DNA of 64,000 bases from Bisbaumannia salifodinae (GCF_039522585.1 NZ_BAAADR010000017.1), one strand, 5' to 3'. Shown: positions 8,739-19,392, numbered from the stretch's first letter. The notes: generated by a model not told the origin, from the sequence alone. Numbers and translations are program-made.

Positions 8739-10115
8739 TCAGACGTGGCGTAGATACCAGTCGTACTCGAGCTGACTCACCGCCTGCATGGCCTGAGCCC
8801 GCTCGGCGCGGCGGTTGGCCACGAAAACGCGGATAAAGTCGCGGCCCAGGGCCTCGCCCAGCACCTCGTCGGCCTCCAGCAGGTCGAGGGCCTGCTGCCA
8901 GCTGTTGGTCAGGCTGTTCTCCACCTGGTCGTAGGCGTTGCCGGTGATCGCCGGCGGCGGGGTCAGCTCGCGGGTCAGGCCGTCATGCAGGGAGGCCAGC
9001 AGGGTGGCCAGTAGCAGGTAGGGATTGACGTCGGCGCCGGCCACCCGGTGCTCGATGCGGCGCGCCGCCCGCGGCCCGGAGGGCACGCGCAGGGCCACCG
9101 AGCGGTTGTCGAAGCCCCAGGTGGGGGCCATGGGCACATAGAGCCCCGGCTGCAGGCGGCGGAAGGAGTTGAGGTTGGGGGCGAACAGCGCCATGGCGCT
9201 GGGCATGCGCTCCAGCAGCCCGGCCACCGCCTGGTTGAGGCGGGCGCTGCCGAGCACATCGTCCCCGGGCTCGCTGAAGACGTTGTTGCCCTCGGCGTCG
9301 AGCAGGCTGATATGCACATGGGTGCCATTGCCCGCCTCCTGGCCGTAGGGCTTGGCCATAAAGGTGGCCTCGAAGCCATGCTTGAGGGCCACGCCCTTGA
9401 TCAGCCGCTTGAGCAGCACGGCGCTGTCGCAGGCTTTGACGGCATCGGCGCAGTGGATCAGGTTGACCTCGAACTGCCCCGGGGCGCACTCCTTGAGGGC
9501 GGTGTCCAGGGGCAGGCCCTGGATTTCGGCGGCGCTCTGGATCTCCTCCAGGAAGTCGGCGTACTCGTCCAGCTCCAGCATCGAGTAGAGCTGGCTCTGG
9601 GTGGCGCGCTCGCCGCTGCCCGGGGAGCGCGGCGGCTGGATCAGCCCCGCCTCGGTGCGCTGGCGGTCCACCAGGTAGAATTCCAGTTCCAGGGCCACCA
9701 CCGGGGTCAGGCCCAGGGCGGTCAGGCGCCCCAGTACCCGGGAGAGTACCTGGCGGGGATCGGCGAAGAAGGGCGACTCGTCGGGCTCCACCATGGTCAT
9801 CAGCAGCTGACCCTGGCGGCCGCCGCGCAGCCAGGGCACCGGCATCAGGCTGCCGGGAATCGGCCGGCAGAGGCGGTCACCGTCACCGGTGGCCAGGCCC
9901 AGGCCGGTCTCCTCGATGGTGTTGCCGTTGATATCCAGGGCGAAGACCGAGGCGGGCAGGGCGATGCCGCTGCTGTAGGCCTTGGTCAGGTTGTCCCGGG
10001 GGATGCGCTTGCCGCGGATGACGCCATTGAGGTCGCTGATCAGCAGGTCGAAGCTGTCGATCTCCGGGTGGCGGTCGAGAAAGGCCTGGACGTCATCGGT
10101 GGGGGTGGAAGACAT
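8739..10115 (-). CDS. puuA: Gamma-glutamylputrescine synthetase (glutamine-synthetase family)
   Basis: 458 residues. Ligates glutamate to putrescine with ATP, the first step of the Puu pathway (known for PuuA). A glutamine-synthetase N-terminal domain (SDLNGVIRGKRIP, about residues 30-42) is followed by the catalytic domain, with the metal-binding VVALELEFYLVD, the KPYGQEAGNGTHVHISL stretch and the ATP-loop arginines (RVPSGPRAARRIEHRVAG, AGADVNPYLLLA). The start is ATG at 10115, preceded by AGGTGAG. GTG at 10124 is an alternative. It is divergent from puuD across an AT-rich control region. Other GS-like ligases (glutamyl-amine or -ethanolamine) are possible, but the neighbours favour putrescine. 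Confidence 0.9.
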   Translation of the reverse strand: MSSTPTDDVQAFLDRHPEIDSFDLLISDLNGVIRGKRIPRDNLTKAYSSGIALPASVFALDINGNTIEETGLGLATGDGDRLCRPIPGSLMPVPWLRGGRQGQLLMTMVEPDESPFFADPRQVLSRVLGRLTALGLTPVVALELEFYLVDRQRTEAGLIQPPRSPGSGERATQSQLYSMLELDEYADFLEEIQSAAEIQGLPLDTALKECAPGQFEVNLIHCADAVKACDSAVLLKRLIKGVALKHGFEATFMAKPYGQEAGNGTHVHISLLDAEGNNVFSEPGDDVLGSARLNQAVAGLLERMPSAMALFAPNLNSFRRLQPGLYVPMAPTWGFDNRSVALRVPSGPRAARRIEHRVAGADVNPYLLLATLLASLHDGLTRELTPPPAITGNAYDQVENSLTNSWQQALDLLEADEVLGEALGRDFIRVFVANRRAERAQAMQAVSQLEYDWYLRHV

Positions 10116-10364
10116 GGCGCTCACCTATGGGGCTTATGGTCGTTGTTGATGACCTTTATCCTTTCTCGGTGGGCGGGTGTTGTCAAATCCTTTACGTTTT
10201 TGTGGATCTTAGACTTTTGGATAAAGTGGATATTTTTTAAATAAAAACAGTATCTTATTTATGATTTTCCGGTTTTTTCGGCGAGGGCGCTTGGAAAGAT
10301 AAATCAACGGCGGTATGTTGAGTAAACCATAACAACGCCCGAGCGATCCTGCGAGGAGCCAGCC
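10116..10364. promoter_or_regulatory. AT-rich divergent control region puuA/puuD
   Basis: 249 bp between divergent puuA and puuD. It is far more AT-rich than the surroundings between about 10185 and 10275. It holds three tggat words (10203, 10218, 10227) and long A/T runs (attttttaaataaaaa, 10232-10247). It very probably carries both promoters and operator sites for a regulator such as the PuuR-like protein at 20309-20860. The exact boxes cannot be assigned by eye. Confidence 0.55.
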
Positions 10365-11153
10365 ATGACGACACGACCCCTGGTGGGGGTGATCGCCTGC
10401 CGCCGTGAGGTGGAGGGGCACGCCGCCCAGATGGTGACCGACAAGTACCTGAGCGCCCTGCGTGAGTATGGGCTCAATCCGGTGATCCTGCCGGTGTGGA
10501 GCGATCAGGAGAATGACCGCGAGCTGGCCCGGGAGCTGCTCTCCCGGGTCGATGGGCTGCTGTTGACCGGCAGCTACACCAATGTGGAGCCCCATCGCTA
10601 CGGCGCCGAGCGCGCGCCCCAGAATACCCGCGACGACCGGGATCGCGATGCCGCCGCCCTGACCTGGATCCACGCGGCCCTGGCCCTGGAGCTGCCGCTG
10701 CTGGGCATCTGTCGCGGCTTCCAGGAGCTCAATGTGGCCTTCGGCGGCAGCCTGCATCAGGCGGTGCAGGAAGTGCCCGGGATGCTCGATCACCGGGAGC
10801 CCGGCGGCGTCGATAAGGCCGCCCAGTATGCCCCGGTGCATGACCTGGAGCTGCGCGCCGGCGGCGCCCTGGCGGGCCTGCTCGGCGACACCCGCTCGCG
10901 GGTCAACTCCCTGCACCAGCAGGGCGTCGATCGCCTGGGCGAGGGGCTGGTGGCCGAGGCCTGGGCCCCGGACGGCCTGATCGAGGCGGTCTCGGTGGCG
11001 GATGCCGCCACCTTCGCCCTGGCGGTGCAGTGGCACCCGGAGTGGCGGCCCCGCGAGCATGCCCTCCACGATGCCCTGTTCCGCGGTTTCGCCGCGGCCT
11101 GCGCTGTCTACCGGGGCGTCGCTTCCTCCTTTTCCCCCACTCAGCCGGCCTGA
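10365..11153 (+). CDS. puuD: Gamma-glutamyl-gamma-aminobutyrate hydrolase
   Basis: 262 residues, class I glutamine-amidotransferase fold. Releases glutamate and GABA from gamma-glutamyl-GABA, the last Puu step. The nucleophile elbow LGICRGFQELN places Cys at residue 116, and VQWHPEW places the catalytic His at 224, close to the positions in E. coli PuuD. The substrate loop LLLTGSYTNVEPHRYG is also visible. ATG at 10365 follows GCGAGGAG. The aminotransferase gene begins 24 bases after the stop, so puuD, the aminotransferase and puuC form an operon divergent from puuA. Confidence 0.92.
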   Translation: MTTRPLVGVIACRREVEGHAAQMVTDKYLSALREYGLNPVILPVWSDQENDRELARELLSRVDGLLLTGSYTNVEPHRYGAERAPQNTRDDRDRDAAALTWIHAALALELPLLGICRGFQELNVAFGGSLHQAVQEVPGMLDHREPGGVDKAAQYAPVHDLELRAGGALAGLLGDTRSRVNSLHQQGVDRLGEGLVAEAWAPDGLIEAVSVADAATFALAVQWHPEWRPREHALHDALFRGFAAACAVYRGVASSFSPTQPA

Positions 11154-11177
11154 GGGCCTTTTCTGGAGACCTTACCC

Positions 11178-12550
11178 ATGAATACCCGTGACTTTCAGGC
11201 CCTGGATCGTGCTCACCACCTGCACCCCTTCACCGATTTCAAGGCGCTGGGGGAGGAGGGCAGCCGCATCATCGAGCGCGCCGAGGGCGTCTATATCCAT
11301 GACAGCGAGGGCAACCGCATCCTCGACGGCATGGCCGGCCTGTGGTGCGTCAACCTGGGCTATGGCCGCCGGGAGCTGGTGGAGGCGGCCACCGCCCAGT
11401 TGGAGCAGCTGCCCTACTACAACAACTTCTTCAAGACCACCCACCCGCCGGCGGTGAAGCTGGCCGAGAAGCTGGTGCAGCTGGCGCCGGAGCATATCAG
11501 CCATGTCTTCTTCACCGGCTCCGGCTCCGAGGCCAACGACACCGTGCTGCGCATGGTGCGCCGCTACTGGGCCCTCAAAGGGAAGCCGGAGAAGCAGTGG
11601 ATCATCGGCCGCGAAAACGGCTACCACGGCTCCACCCTGGCCGGCATGAGCCTCGGCGGCATGGACGCCATGCATGGCCAGGGCGGTCCCTGCGTGCCGA
11701 ACATCGCGCATATTCGCCAGCCCTACTGGTTCGGCGAGGGGCGTGACCTGAGCCCCGAGGCCTTCGGTCGCGAGTGCGCCGCGGCCCTGGAGGCGAAGAT
11801 CCTCGAGCTCGGCGAGGAGAACGTCGGCGCCTTTATCGCCGAGCCGGTGCAGGGCGCCGGTGGCGCCATCATGCCGCCGGAGAGCTATTGGCCGGCGGTC
11901 AAGGCGGTACTGGCCAAGTACGATATCCTGCTGGTGGCCGACGAGGTGATCTGCGGCTTCGGGCGCCTCGGCGAATGGTTCGGCAGCGTCCACTATGACC
12001 TCAAGCCCGACCTGATGCCCATCGCCAAGGGCCTCTCTTCCGGTTACCTGCCCATCGGCGGCGTACTGGTGGGGGAGCGGGTGGCCAACACCCTGATCGA
12101 GGAGGGCGGTGAGTTCTTCCACGGCTTCACCTACTCCGGGCACCCCACCTGCGCCGCCGTGGCGCTGAAGAACCTGGAGCTGATGGAGACCGAAGGAGTC
12201 GTGGAGCGGGTGCGTGACGACCTCGGCCCCTACCTGGCCAAGCGCTGGAGCGAACTGGCCGAGCATCCGCTGGTGGGCCAGGCCCGCTCCCTGGGCCTGA
12301 TGGGCGCCCTGGAGCTGATCGATCCGACCACCGGCGAGCGCTTCGACAAGGCCCTGGGGGCCGGCAACCTGTGCCGCGACTTCTGCTTCGATAGCGGCCT
12401 GGTGATGCGCTCGGTGGGTGATACCATGATCATTTCACCGCCCCTGGTGATCAGCCACGCCGAAATCGATGAACTGGTGAGCAAGGCCCGAGCGGCCCTG
12501 GACGCCACCGCGGCGCGCCTGGCCCGGACCCCGCAGCCGGAGGAGACCGC

Positions 12551-12554
<4 letters not shown>
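11178..12554 (+). CDS. spuC: Class III PLP aminotransferase, putrescine--pyruvate type
   Basis: 458 residues. In Pseudomonas, SpuC moves the amino group of putrescine to pyruvate, giving 4-aminobutanal. The family signature is complete: GMAGLWCVNLGYGR near the start, FFTGSGSEANDTVLRM, NGYHGSTLAG, the PLP Asp in LLVADEVICGFGR, and the Schiff-base Lys284 in MPIAKGLSSGYLPIGG. Its last codon overlaps the puuC start (ATGA at 12551-12554), showing tight translational coupling. Together with puuABCD this gives the cell two routes from putrescine to GABA. Other omega-amine substrates (beta-alanine, diamines) remain possible. Confidence 0.87.
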
Positions 12555-14059
<1,505 letters not shown>

Positions 14060-14115
14060 GGGGCGCCATAAAACGAGCGATGCACTGATAGACGGATGTC
14101 TGCCTCTATCGGTTT

Positions 14116-14142
14116 GCCGGCCTCTACGGGGCCGGCTTTTTT
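14116..14142 (+). terminator. Terminator after puuC
   Basis: The 7-bp GC stem gccggcc/ggccggc (14116-14122 with 14130-14136) is followed directly by six T. It ends the puuD-spuC-puuC operon. Confidence 0.85.
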
Positions 14143-14178
14143 GTGGGTCGGTGGTGTGGACCGGCTACCCAGAAACGC

Positions 14179-14206
14179 CTCGGGCCCGGCCAATGCCGGG
14201 CCCGAG
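14179..14206 (-). terminator. Hairpin, probable old terminator of the tautomerase gene
   Basis: A perfect 12-bp stem (14179-14190 with 14195-14206, loop caat) lies 30 bases beyond the stop of the tautomerase fragment on the minus strand. On that strand it is followed only by a weak gcgtttct tract. Its place suggests it served the tautomerase gene before the cassette at 14310-19401 arrived. Confidence 0.5.
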
Positions 14207-14235
14207 TGCGTGTTCGGAGAAGCTTCGCTCGGCGC

Positions 14236-14309
14236 TTAGGCACCGCTGGTTTCCTTGGCGGCGCGGCGCTTGGCCACCGACTCCCCGGCCACGCCGAAGT
14301 GCTGGGTGG
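14236..14309 (-). pseudogene. 3' fragment of a 4-oxalocrotonate tautomerase gene
   Basis: Read on the minus strand this segment encodes the last 24 residues of a tautomerase (QHFGVAGESVAKRRAAKE, then TSGA and stop). Bases 14248-14309 are identical, 62 of 62, to 19402-19463 inside the intact tautomerase gene. The fragment has no start and is cut at 14310, where the epimerase-transporter cassette begins. The tails differ: SGA here, AP in the intact copy. It is read as the original gene end displaced by insertion of the cassette. Confidence 0.8.
14248..14309. repeat. Left copy of 62-bp direct repeat
   Basis: Identical over 62 bases to 19402-19463, same orientation, 5154 bases apart. The identity ends at 14310 (G, versus A at 19464). 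The repeats bound a cassette of four genes and behave like attachment-site or recombination scars. Confidence 0.9.
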
Positions 14310-14327
14310 GTAAGAGCGCTTGGTGGC

Positions 14328-15434
14328 TCAGTCGATGCGCTCCTCGAAGACGCTGAGTTCGCGTACTCGGTCGCCGTCGACCCGGATGCCTAGTCCCGGT
14401 GACTCGCCCAGGGGGATATGCGTGCCGTCGCCCGGCATCTCGGCCACGTCGCTTGAGATCATCTCGGGGCCGACCAGGTCGTTGGCAATGATGTTGGGAT
14501 GGGCGATGGCCAGGTGGGCACCGGCCAGGGTGGCGATGGAAGATTCCACCATCGAGCCTACCTGGCAGGGGATGTCGGCCGCCATCCCCAGCTCGGCCAT
14601 GGCGCGGGCGGCATGCAGGCCGGCGGATTTCATCAGCTTGATGTTGACCATGTCGGCCGCCTCGAGACGGATGACCCGGAGCATGTCGCGAAGTCCGTGG
14701 ATCGGCTCGTCGGCCATGATCACCGCCTCCGTCGCTTGGGTCACCCGGGCCAAGGCCTCGAGGTTCTCGATGAACACCGGCTGTTCGTACCACTCCACGC
14801 GGTAGGGGGCGGCCTGGCGGATCACCTCCAGTGCCTGCTTGGCGCTCCAGCCCTGGTTGGCGTCTACTCTCAGGGCCATGCCGGGCGGCAGCGCCTCCCG
14901 CACCCGGGCGATACGCTCGACGTCGGCTTCCGGCGCATCGCCGAGCTTGATCTTGATCGAGCGGAAGCCTTGCCGGCACGCCTCGTCGGCCTGGCGTGCC
15001 ATCTCCTCCGGCGACAGCATGCTGATCACGCAGGGTAGCTCGAGGCGTTCATGGCAGCGGCCGCCGAGCAGGGAGTAGAGCGGTCGCCGGCACTGCCGGG
15101 CCAGCAGGTCGTGCAGGGCGATATCCAGGGCCGCCTTGGCCGAGGGGTTGTGCCGGATGCGCGCCTCGGCGGCACGATGAAAGGCGCCGATATCGTCAGC
15201 GGGCTTGCCGATCAGCAGGGGAGCCAATTCCTTGGTGATGACGTTGCGTGCCGCTTGCCAGGTCTCGCCGGAGACATGCTGGTCGACCACGGCCTCGCCC
15301 CAGCCGATGTCGCCACTGGTCGACTCGATGCTGACCACCAGGCTCTCTATCTCCTCGTAGCTGTCGTAGGCGATCTTGAAGGGTCGCTTGAGGGGCAGGC
15401 GGATGCCATGCAAGGTGATGCGCTTGATCGTCAT
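14328..15434 (-). CDS. Dipeptide epimerase, enolase superfamily (MLE subgroup)
   Basis: 368 residues. Fold and active site of the L-Ala-D/L-Glu epimerase group, which inverts the alpha carbon of a dipeptide residue: acid/base lysines Lys163 (SIKIKL) and Lys266 (NIKLMK), and metal ligands Asp191 (VDANQGW), Glu217 (WYEQP) and Asp242 (MADEP). N-terminal capping domain at residues 1-125. The start is ATG at 15432-15434, behind AAAGGA. The carrier gene ends 13 bases upstream on the same strand, and the amidohydrolase precedes that, so the three make an operon read leftward. Substrate is not predictable by eye. Muconate cycloisomerase or N-acyl-amino-acid racemase are less likely alternatives. Inside the cassette bounded by 62-bp repeats. 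Confidence 0.82.
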   Translation of the reverse strand: MTIKRITLHGIRLPLKRPFKIAYDSYEEIESLVVSIESTSGDIGWGEAVVDQHVSGETWQAARNVITKELAPLLIGKPADDIGAFHRAAEARIRHNPSAKAALDIALHDLLARQCRRPLYSLLGGRCHERLELPCVISMLSPEEMARQADEACRQGFRSIKIKLGDAPEADVERIARVREALPPGMALRVDANQGWSAKQALEVIRQAAPYRVEWYEQPVFIENLEALARVTQATEAVIMADEPIHGLRDMLRVIRLEAADMVNIKLMKSAGLHAARAMAELGMAADIPCQVGSMVESSIATLAGAHLAIAHPNIIANDLVGPEMISSDVAEMPGDGTHIPLGESPGLGIRVDGDRVRELSVFEERID

Positions 15435-15447
15435 GGGAGGATTCCTT

Positions 15448-16872
15448 TCAGGTCCAGGAGAGCAGGTGAGCTAGGGTGATCATGCCACTCGCCAGCAGCA
15501 GCTGGGTGAGGGCCAGGGGCAATATCCACTTGATCCATTTGCTCCAGGACACCCCGGCCACGGCCAGGCCGGCCATGAAGTAGCCCGAGGTGGGGGTGAT
15601 GATATTGGAGATGCCGTCACCGAACTGGAAGGCGAGCACCGCGGTCTGGCGCGTCACGCCGACCAGGTCGGCCAAGGGCACCATGAGGGGCATTGTCAGG
15701 GCCGCCTGTCCGCTGCCGGAAGGCACCAGGAAGTTCAGCAGCAGCTGCACCAGGAACATGCCGATGGCGGTCAGTACCGCCGGCATGCCGCTCAGTAGCC
15801 CTTCGAGCCGATACAGGATGGTGTCGAGAATGCTGCCATCCTTGAGCACGATCAGGATGCCGTAGGCGAACGCCACCACCAGGGCGCCCATGGCGATCTC
15901 CTTGAAGCCACTGACGAAATGCTCGGCAATCTCGTTGGGTCCCATGCGTGCCAGTACGCCCACCAGGATCCCCATCAGCAGGAAGACACCCGACATCTCG
16001 CCGATGTACCAGCCATGGCGGATAACGCCATAGGCGATGCCGGCGATGGCCCCGACGAATGCCGACAGCACCAGCTTATCTGACAGGCTCAGTCGCTGCT
16101 TTCCCTGCAGGGGGGCGGGGTTGCCGAATTGTCGGCGGTCGCTGTGGTAGGTAAGGCTGCGCTCGGGATGCGCCTTGATCCTGGCCGCGTAGCGCGTCAC
16201 GAAGGCAATGCTGACACCGACGAAGATCGTCCAGTAGCAGGCGCGCAGCGTCATGCCGGAGAAGAGTGGTAATTGGGCAATATCCTGGGCCACGCCGACG
16301 GTGAAGGGATTCATAAAGGCCGCCGAGAAGCCGGCACCGGCGCCGACCAAGGGGACGGCGGCGGCGGTGATGGAGTCATAGCCCAGCAGGCGTAGCATCG
16401 GCGCCAGAATGATGATGAAGGCGATGGTTTCCTCGGCCAGGCCGAAGGTGGCGCCACCGGCGGCGAATAGCAGCATCAGCAGGGGAATCAAGGCGATGTC
16501 GCGCCCGGAGAGAGCCTGGCTGAGGCTGGCCACGAGGGTCTGCAGCACTCCCGTGGCCTTGAGCACGCCGAAGGCGCCGCCGGAGATGAAGATGAAAAAG
16601 ATAATGCTGCTGCCTTCCCGCATGCCCTCGAAGACTGCCATGAAGGGCGTCAGCCAGCCGGCCGGGTCGGTGTCCACCGGGGCGTAGCTGCCCGGCACGA
16701 CCACGGTCCGGCCCTGCTCGGTGGTGGTGCGTTCATAGCTGCCCGCATCGATCAGGTAGGTCGATAGCGCGGCGATGCAGATGAAGGTGAACAACACCAC
16801 GAAGATATGTGGGAACTTCAGCGTTCGCGGTGATGCCGTCTCGAGTGTCGTTGTTGTGTCGAAATCGTTCAT
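15448..16872 (-). CDS. YfcC-family carrier (C4-dicarboxylate/amino-acid type)
   Basis: 474 residues with about 12 hydrophobic segments. It belongs to the YfcC/DcuC-like anaerobic C4-dicarboxylate carrier family, whose members are assigned to amino-acid, arginine or peptide exchange. Typical stretches include GGATFGLAEETIAFIIILAP, VGAGAGFSAAFMNPFTVGVAQ, NFLVPSGSGQAALTMPLMVP and FGDGISNIITPTSGYFMAGL, the repeated half-motifs of the family. Hydrophilic N-terminus of about 18 residues. It lies between an epimerase and an M20 amidohydrolase, 15 bases from each, so it probably imports the compound they process. Actual substrate unknown. Confidence 0.83.
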   Translation of the reverse strand: MNDFDTTTTLETASPRTLKFPHIFVVLFTFICIAALSTYLIDAGSYERTTTEQGRTVVVPGSYAPVDTDPAGWLTPFMAVFEGMREGSSIIFFIFISGGAFGVLKATGVLQTLVASLSQALSGRDIALIPLLMLLFAAGGATFGLAEETIAFIIILAPMLRLLGYDSITAAAVPLVGAGAGFSAAFMNPFTVGVAQDIAQLPLFSGMTLRACYWTIFVGVSIAFVTRYAARIKAHPERSLTYHSDRRQFGNPAPLQGKQRLSLSDKLVLSAFVGAIAGIAYGVIRHGWYIGEMSGVFLLMGILVGVLARMGPNEIAEHFVSGFKEIAMGALVVAFAYGILIVLKDGSILDTILYRLEGLLSGMPAVLTAIGMFLVQLLLNFLVPSGSGQAALTMPLMVPLADLVGVTRQTAVLAFQFGDGISNIITPTSGYFMAGLAVAGVSWSKWIKWILPLALTQLLLASGMITLAHLLSWT

Positions 16873-16887
16873 GCCAAGCCTCAGGAT

Positions 16888-18045
16888 CTAGTGATTGTTA
16901 TCGAGGAAGCGCCGAGCCACGCCGGCGAGAAAATCGCTGCCCGCCTCCAGAATATCGTCGTTGAAGTCGTAGTCCGGCTGATGCAGCGCGGGAGCCGCGG
17001 TACCCTTGCCGTTGCCGATCCAGCCATAGGCGCCGGGCACGGCCTCGAGCAGAAAGCCCATGTCATCGGCGCCCATGCTGATGGGATGAGAGGCCAGGCG
17101 ATCTCGGCCCCAGTGCGCCTCGACGACCTCCCGGCACAGCCTGGCGCAGGCGGTGTCGTTGACCACCGCGGGAGTCGAGGGCACATAGTTCAGCGTCACG
17201 TCGCAGCCACTGGCACGGGCGATACCCTCGGCAACCTCGCGAATCCGCTTTTCGAGCTGGCGGCGAACGTCGGGCTTGAAGCAGCGGGCCGTGCCCTTCA
17301 GTCGCGCCGTGGCGGGAATGATGTTGCTGGCATGCCCGCCCTGCAGGCTGCCCAGGCTGACCACGGCAATCTCCTCGGGGTCGACGTTGCGGCTGACGAT
17401 CTGCTGTACCGCGGTGACGAACAGCCCGGCGGCGACGATCGGATCGGTGGTCAGGTGCGGCATGGCCCCATGTCCGCCTTCGGAGTGGAAGCACAGCTCG
17501 AAATCATCGCTGGAGGCCATGTGCGGGGTGTCATGGATGACGAAGGCGCCCGCTTCCACGCCCGGCCAGTTGTGCAGGCCGAAGACGGCCTGGACGGGAA
17601 AGCGCTCGAGCAGTCCGTCCTCGAGCATCGCCGGGGCGCCGGTGCCCAGCTCTTCGGCGGGCTGGAAGATCAGGATGACCCGGCCTCGGGCCGGGCGTGT
17701 CTGGATCAGGTCCAGGGCCGCGCCCATCAGCATGGCGGTATGGCCATCATGCCCGCAGGCATGCATGACATTGTCATGGGTCGAGCCGTGCGCCAGTCCG
17801 GTGGCTTCCTGCAGGGGCAGGGCATCGATGTCGGCCCTCAGGCCGACGGCCGGGCCGGGCCGCTGTCCGTGGATAACGGCCACGATGCCATGGCCGCCGA
17901 TCCCCTCATGCACTTCGTCGACTCCGATATCGCGCAGCATGGTCGCGACGCGCTGTGCCGTTTGGTGTTCCTCGCAGGAGAGTTCGGGATAGCGGTGAAG
18001 CTCCCGTCGAAAGGCGATCATTCGTTGTACATCACGCTCTTGCAT
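16888..18045 (-). CDS. M20D-family amidohydrolase/aminoacylase
   Basis: 385 residues. A zinc hydrolase of the HipO/AbgB/IAA-amino-acid hydrolase group, which cleaves N-acyl or aminoacyl amides. Metal and catalytic motifs: LRADIDALPLQE, HACGHDGHTAMLMG, LIFQPAEELGTGAP and, near the C-terminus, MGADDMGFLLEAVPGAY. The start is ATG at 18045, behind CAGGA. A GTG one codon earlier is an alternative, and a much longer frame upstream lacks support because it runs through the LysR promoter. First gene of the leftward operon with the carrier and epimerase, divergent from the LysR regulator. Together they suggest uptake and breakdown of dipeptides or N-acyl amino acids. Confidence 0.86.
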   Translation of the reverse strand: MQERDVQRMIAFRRELHRYPELSCEEHQTAQRVATMLRDIGVDEVHEGIGGHGIVAVIHGQRPGPAVGLRADIDALPLQEATGLAHGSTHDNVMHACGHDGHTAMLMGAALDLIQTRPARGRVILIFQPAEELGTGAPAMLEDGLLERFPVQAVFGLHNWPGVEAGAFVIHDTPHMASSDDFELCFHSEGGHGAMPHLTTDPIVAAGLFVTAVQQIVSRNVDPEEIAVVSLGSLQGGHASNIIPATARLKGTARCFKPDVRRQLEKRIREVAEGIARASGCDVTLNYVPSTPAVVNDTACARLCREVVEAHWGRDRLASHPISMGADDMGFLLEAVPGAYGWIGNGKGTAAPALHQPDYDFNDDILEAGSDFLAGVARRFLDNNH

Positions 18046-18240
18046 CACATTGTCCTGTGCTTGTTCTGGTCGGGAGTGAGGCGGAAGTGGTATCGCTGCC
18101 CCTGTGCAGCGCCCATCCACCGGCCCTGGGATAAGCGGTTTTCCAGTATGCTCAGGCCATTGAGGGGAGAAAAAATACTTCTTTCCTATGCGGTCATGCT
18201 TTTTTGGTATGCTGCCTGGTCCGAGCGCTGAGACAGGCCC
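18046..18240. promoter_or_regulatory. Divergent promoter region, amidohydrolase operon/LysR gene
   Basis: 195 bp between divergent starts. The stretch 18165-18215 (aaaaaatacttctttcctat, then gcttttttggtatgct) is markedly AT-richer than its surroundings and is the likely site of LysR binding and of the overlapping promoters. No exact T-N11-A box is assigned. Confidence 0.5.
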
Positions 18241-19158
18241 ATGGATATCAAGAAACTGAAGTATTTCCTCGCCGTGGTGGACGCCGGTTCCATCACCGCG
18301 GCGGCCAGACGGATCCCGGTCGCCCAGCCCGCCCTGACGCGACAGATCCGTCTGCTCGAGGAGCGGGTCGGGGCCCGGCTCTTCGAGCGTGATCGCAAGG
18401 GGGTGTCGTTGACGCGCGCCGGACAGTTCCTCTATGACAACGGTCGCCGACTGGTGGCCGAGCTGGACAGCGTGGCCAAGAAGACCCGAGCCATCTCGGA
18501 TGGCTTCAGTGACAGCCTTTCGATCGGCATCACCACCATTCATCCCTATATTCCGAGCATCTCGAGCCTGATCAGTCGTTTCCGGGCGCAGAATCCGGGC
18601 ATTCGACTGATCCTGGAATCGATGCTGTCGGGCCCGCAGACGAATGCGATTCTCGAGGGCGGCATCGATGCCGGCATTCTGTTCACCGAGCGGGAAGAGG
18701 ATCCCCGGCTGGCCTACCTGCCGATCGCCAGTTACCGGATGGCCGTCATCGTCAGCCGCTGCCATCCCCTCACGGAGGCGCCACCGACTTCGCTGCGAGC
18801 CTTCGCCGATGCCCCTTTCATCCGCTTCAGTCGCGACTCGACGCCGGGCAGCTACGACAGGGTCGATCGGTGCTTCCGGCAGGCGGGCATCGTGCCCAAT
18901 ACCGTCCAGGAGTGTCATGACGACATAACCATCCGCAGCCTGGTGGCCACGGGTATGGGGTATGCCATCATGCCGAGCATTATGGTGCGGGGGGAGAGCG
19001 AGTTGGTGGCCTACGAGCTGGAGGACCTGCCGATCACGTCGCAGCTGATGCTGACCTGGCGCAAGGACAGTGGCTCGAAGGCCGTCGATGAGTTGTGTCG
19101 CATGATCGGCCCCCCGGGGGGCATCATCGCGACGCCGCCTGAGGATACCGGGGCCTAG
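18241..19158 (+). CDS. LysR-family transcriptional regulator
   Basis: 305 residues. N-terminal winged helix-turn-helix (LKYFLAVVDAGSITAAARR, then QPALTRQIRLLEERVGARLF, about residues 5-50) and a C-terminal effector domain with periplasmic-binding fold (residues 90-295). Divergently placed next to the M20/YfcC/epimerase operon, the classic layout for a LysR activator controlling its neighbour with a pathway compound as co-inducer. ATG at 18241 has only a weak upstream site (acaggc). Its 3' end lies 243 bases from the right copy of the 62-bp repeat, so it travels with the cassette. Confidence 0.92.
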   Translation: MDIKKLKYFLAVVDAGSITAAARRIPVAQPALTRQIRLLEERVGARLFERDRKGVSLTRAGQFLYDNGRRLVAELDSVAKKTRAISDGFSDSLSIGITTIHPYIPSISSLISRFRAQNPGIRLILESMLSGPQTNAILEGGIDAGILFTEREEDPRLAYLPIASYRMAVIVSRCHPLTEAPPTSLRAFADAPFIRFSRDSTPGSYDRVDRCFRQAGIVPNTVQECHDDITIRSLVATGMGYAIMPSIMVRGESELVAYELEDLPITSQLMLTWRKDSGSKAVDELCRMIGPPGGIIATPPEDTGA

Positions 19159-19392
19159 TGCTCAGTGGAAACGCGCTCATGCTGCTGGTTTGGCATGGCC
19201 GGTAGCCCGTCGCGACAGGCGATGAGGCCCAGTGGGGATCTGGGGCACGCCGGCAAGGCTGCAGTCGTGGATAGCCGGGTGTCGGGGAGGGCGAGGCGAG
19301 CTAGCCTCCATCGGAGGGGGCGCAAGGCCACGGGCCTGATGGCGCCCCCTGCCGGTCGCCGTGCGGCGGGGCTTTGCGTGCTCTGCGATGGA

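Noticed and set aside
16888..18918. A 676-codon version of the amidohydrolase
   Set aside because: The extra N-terminal codons run through the promoter region and antisense to LysR. The M20 homology starts at the ATG at 18045.
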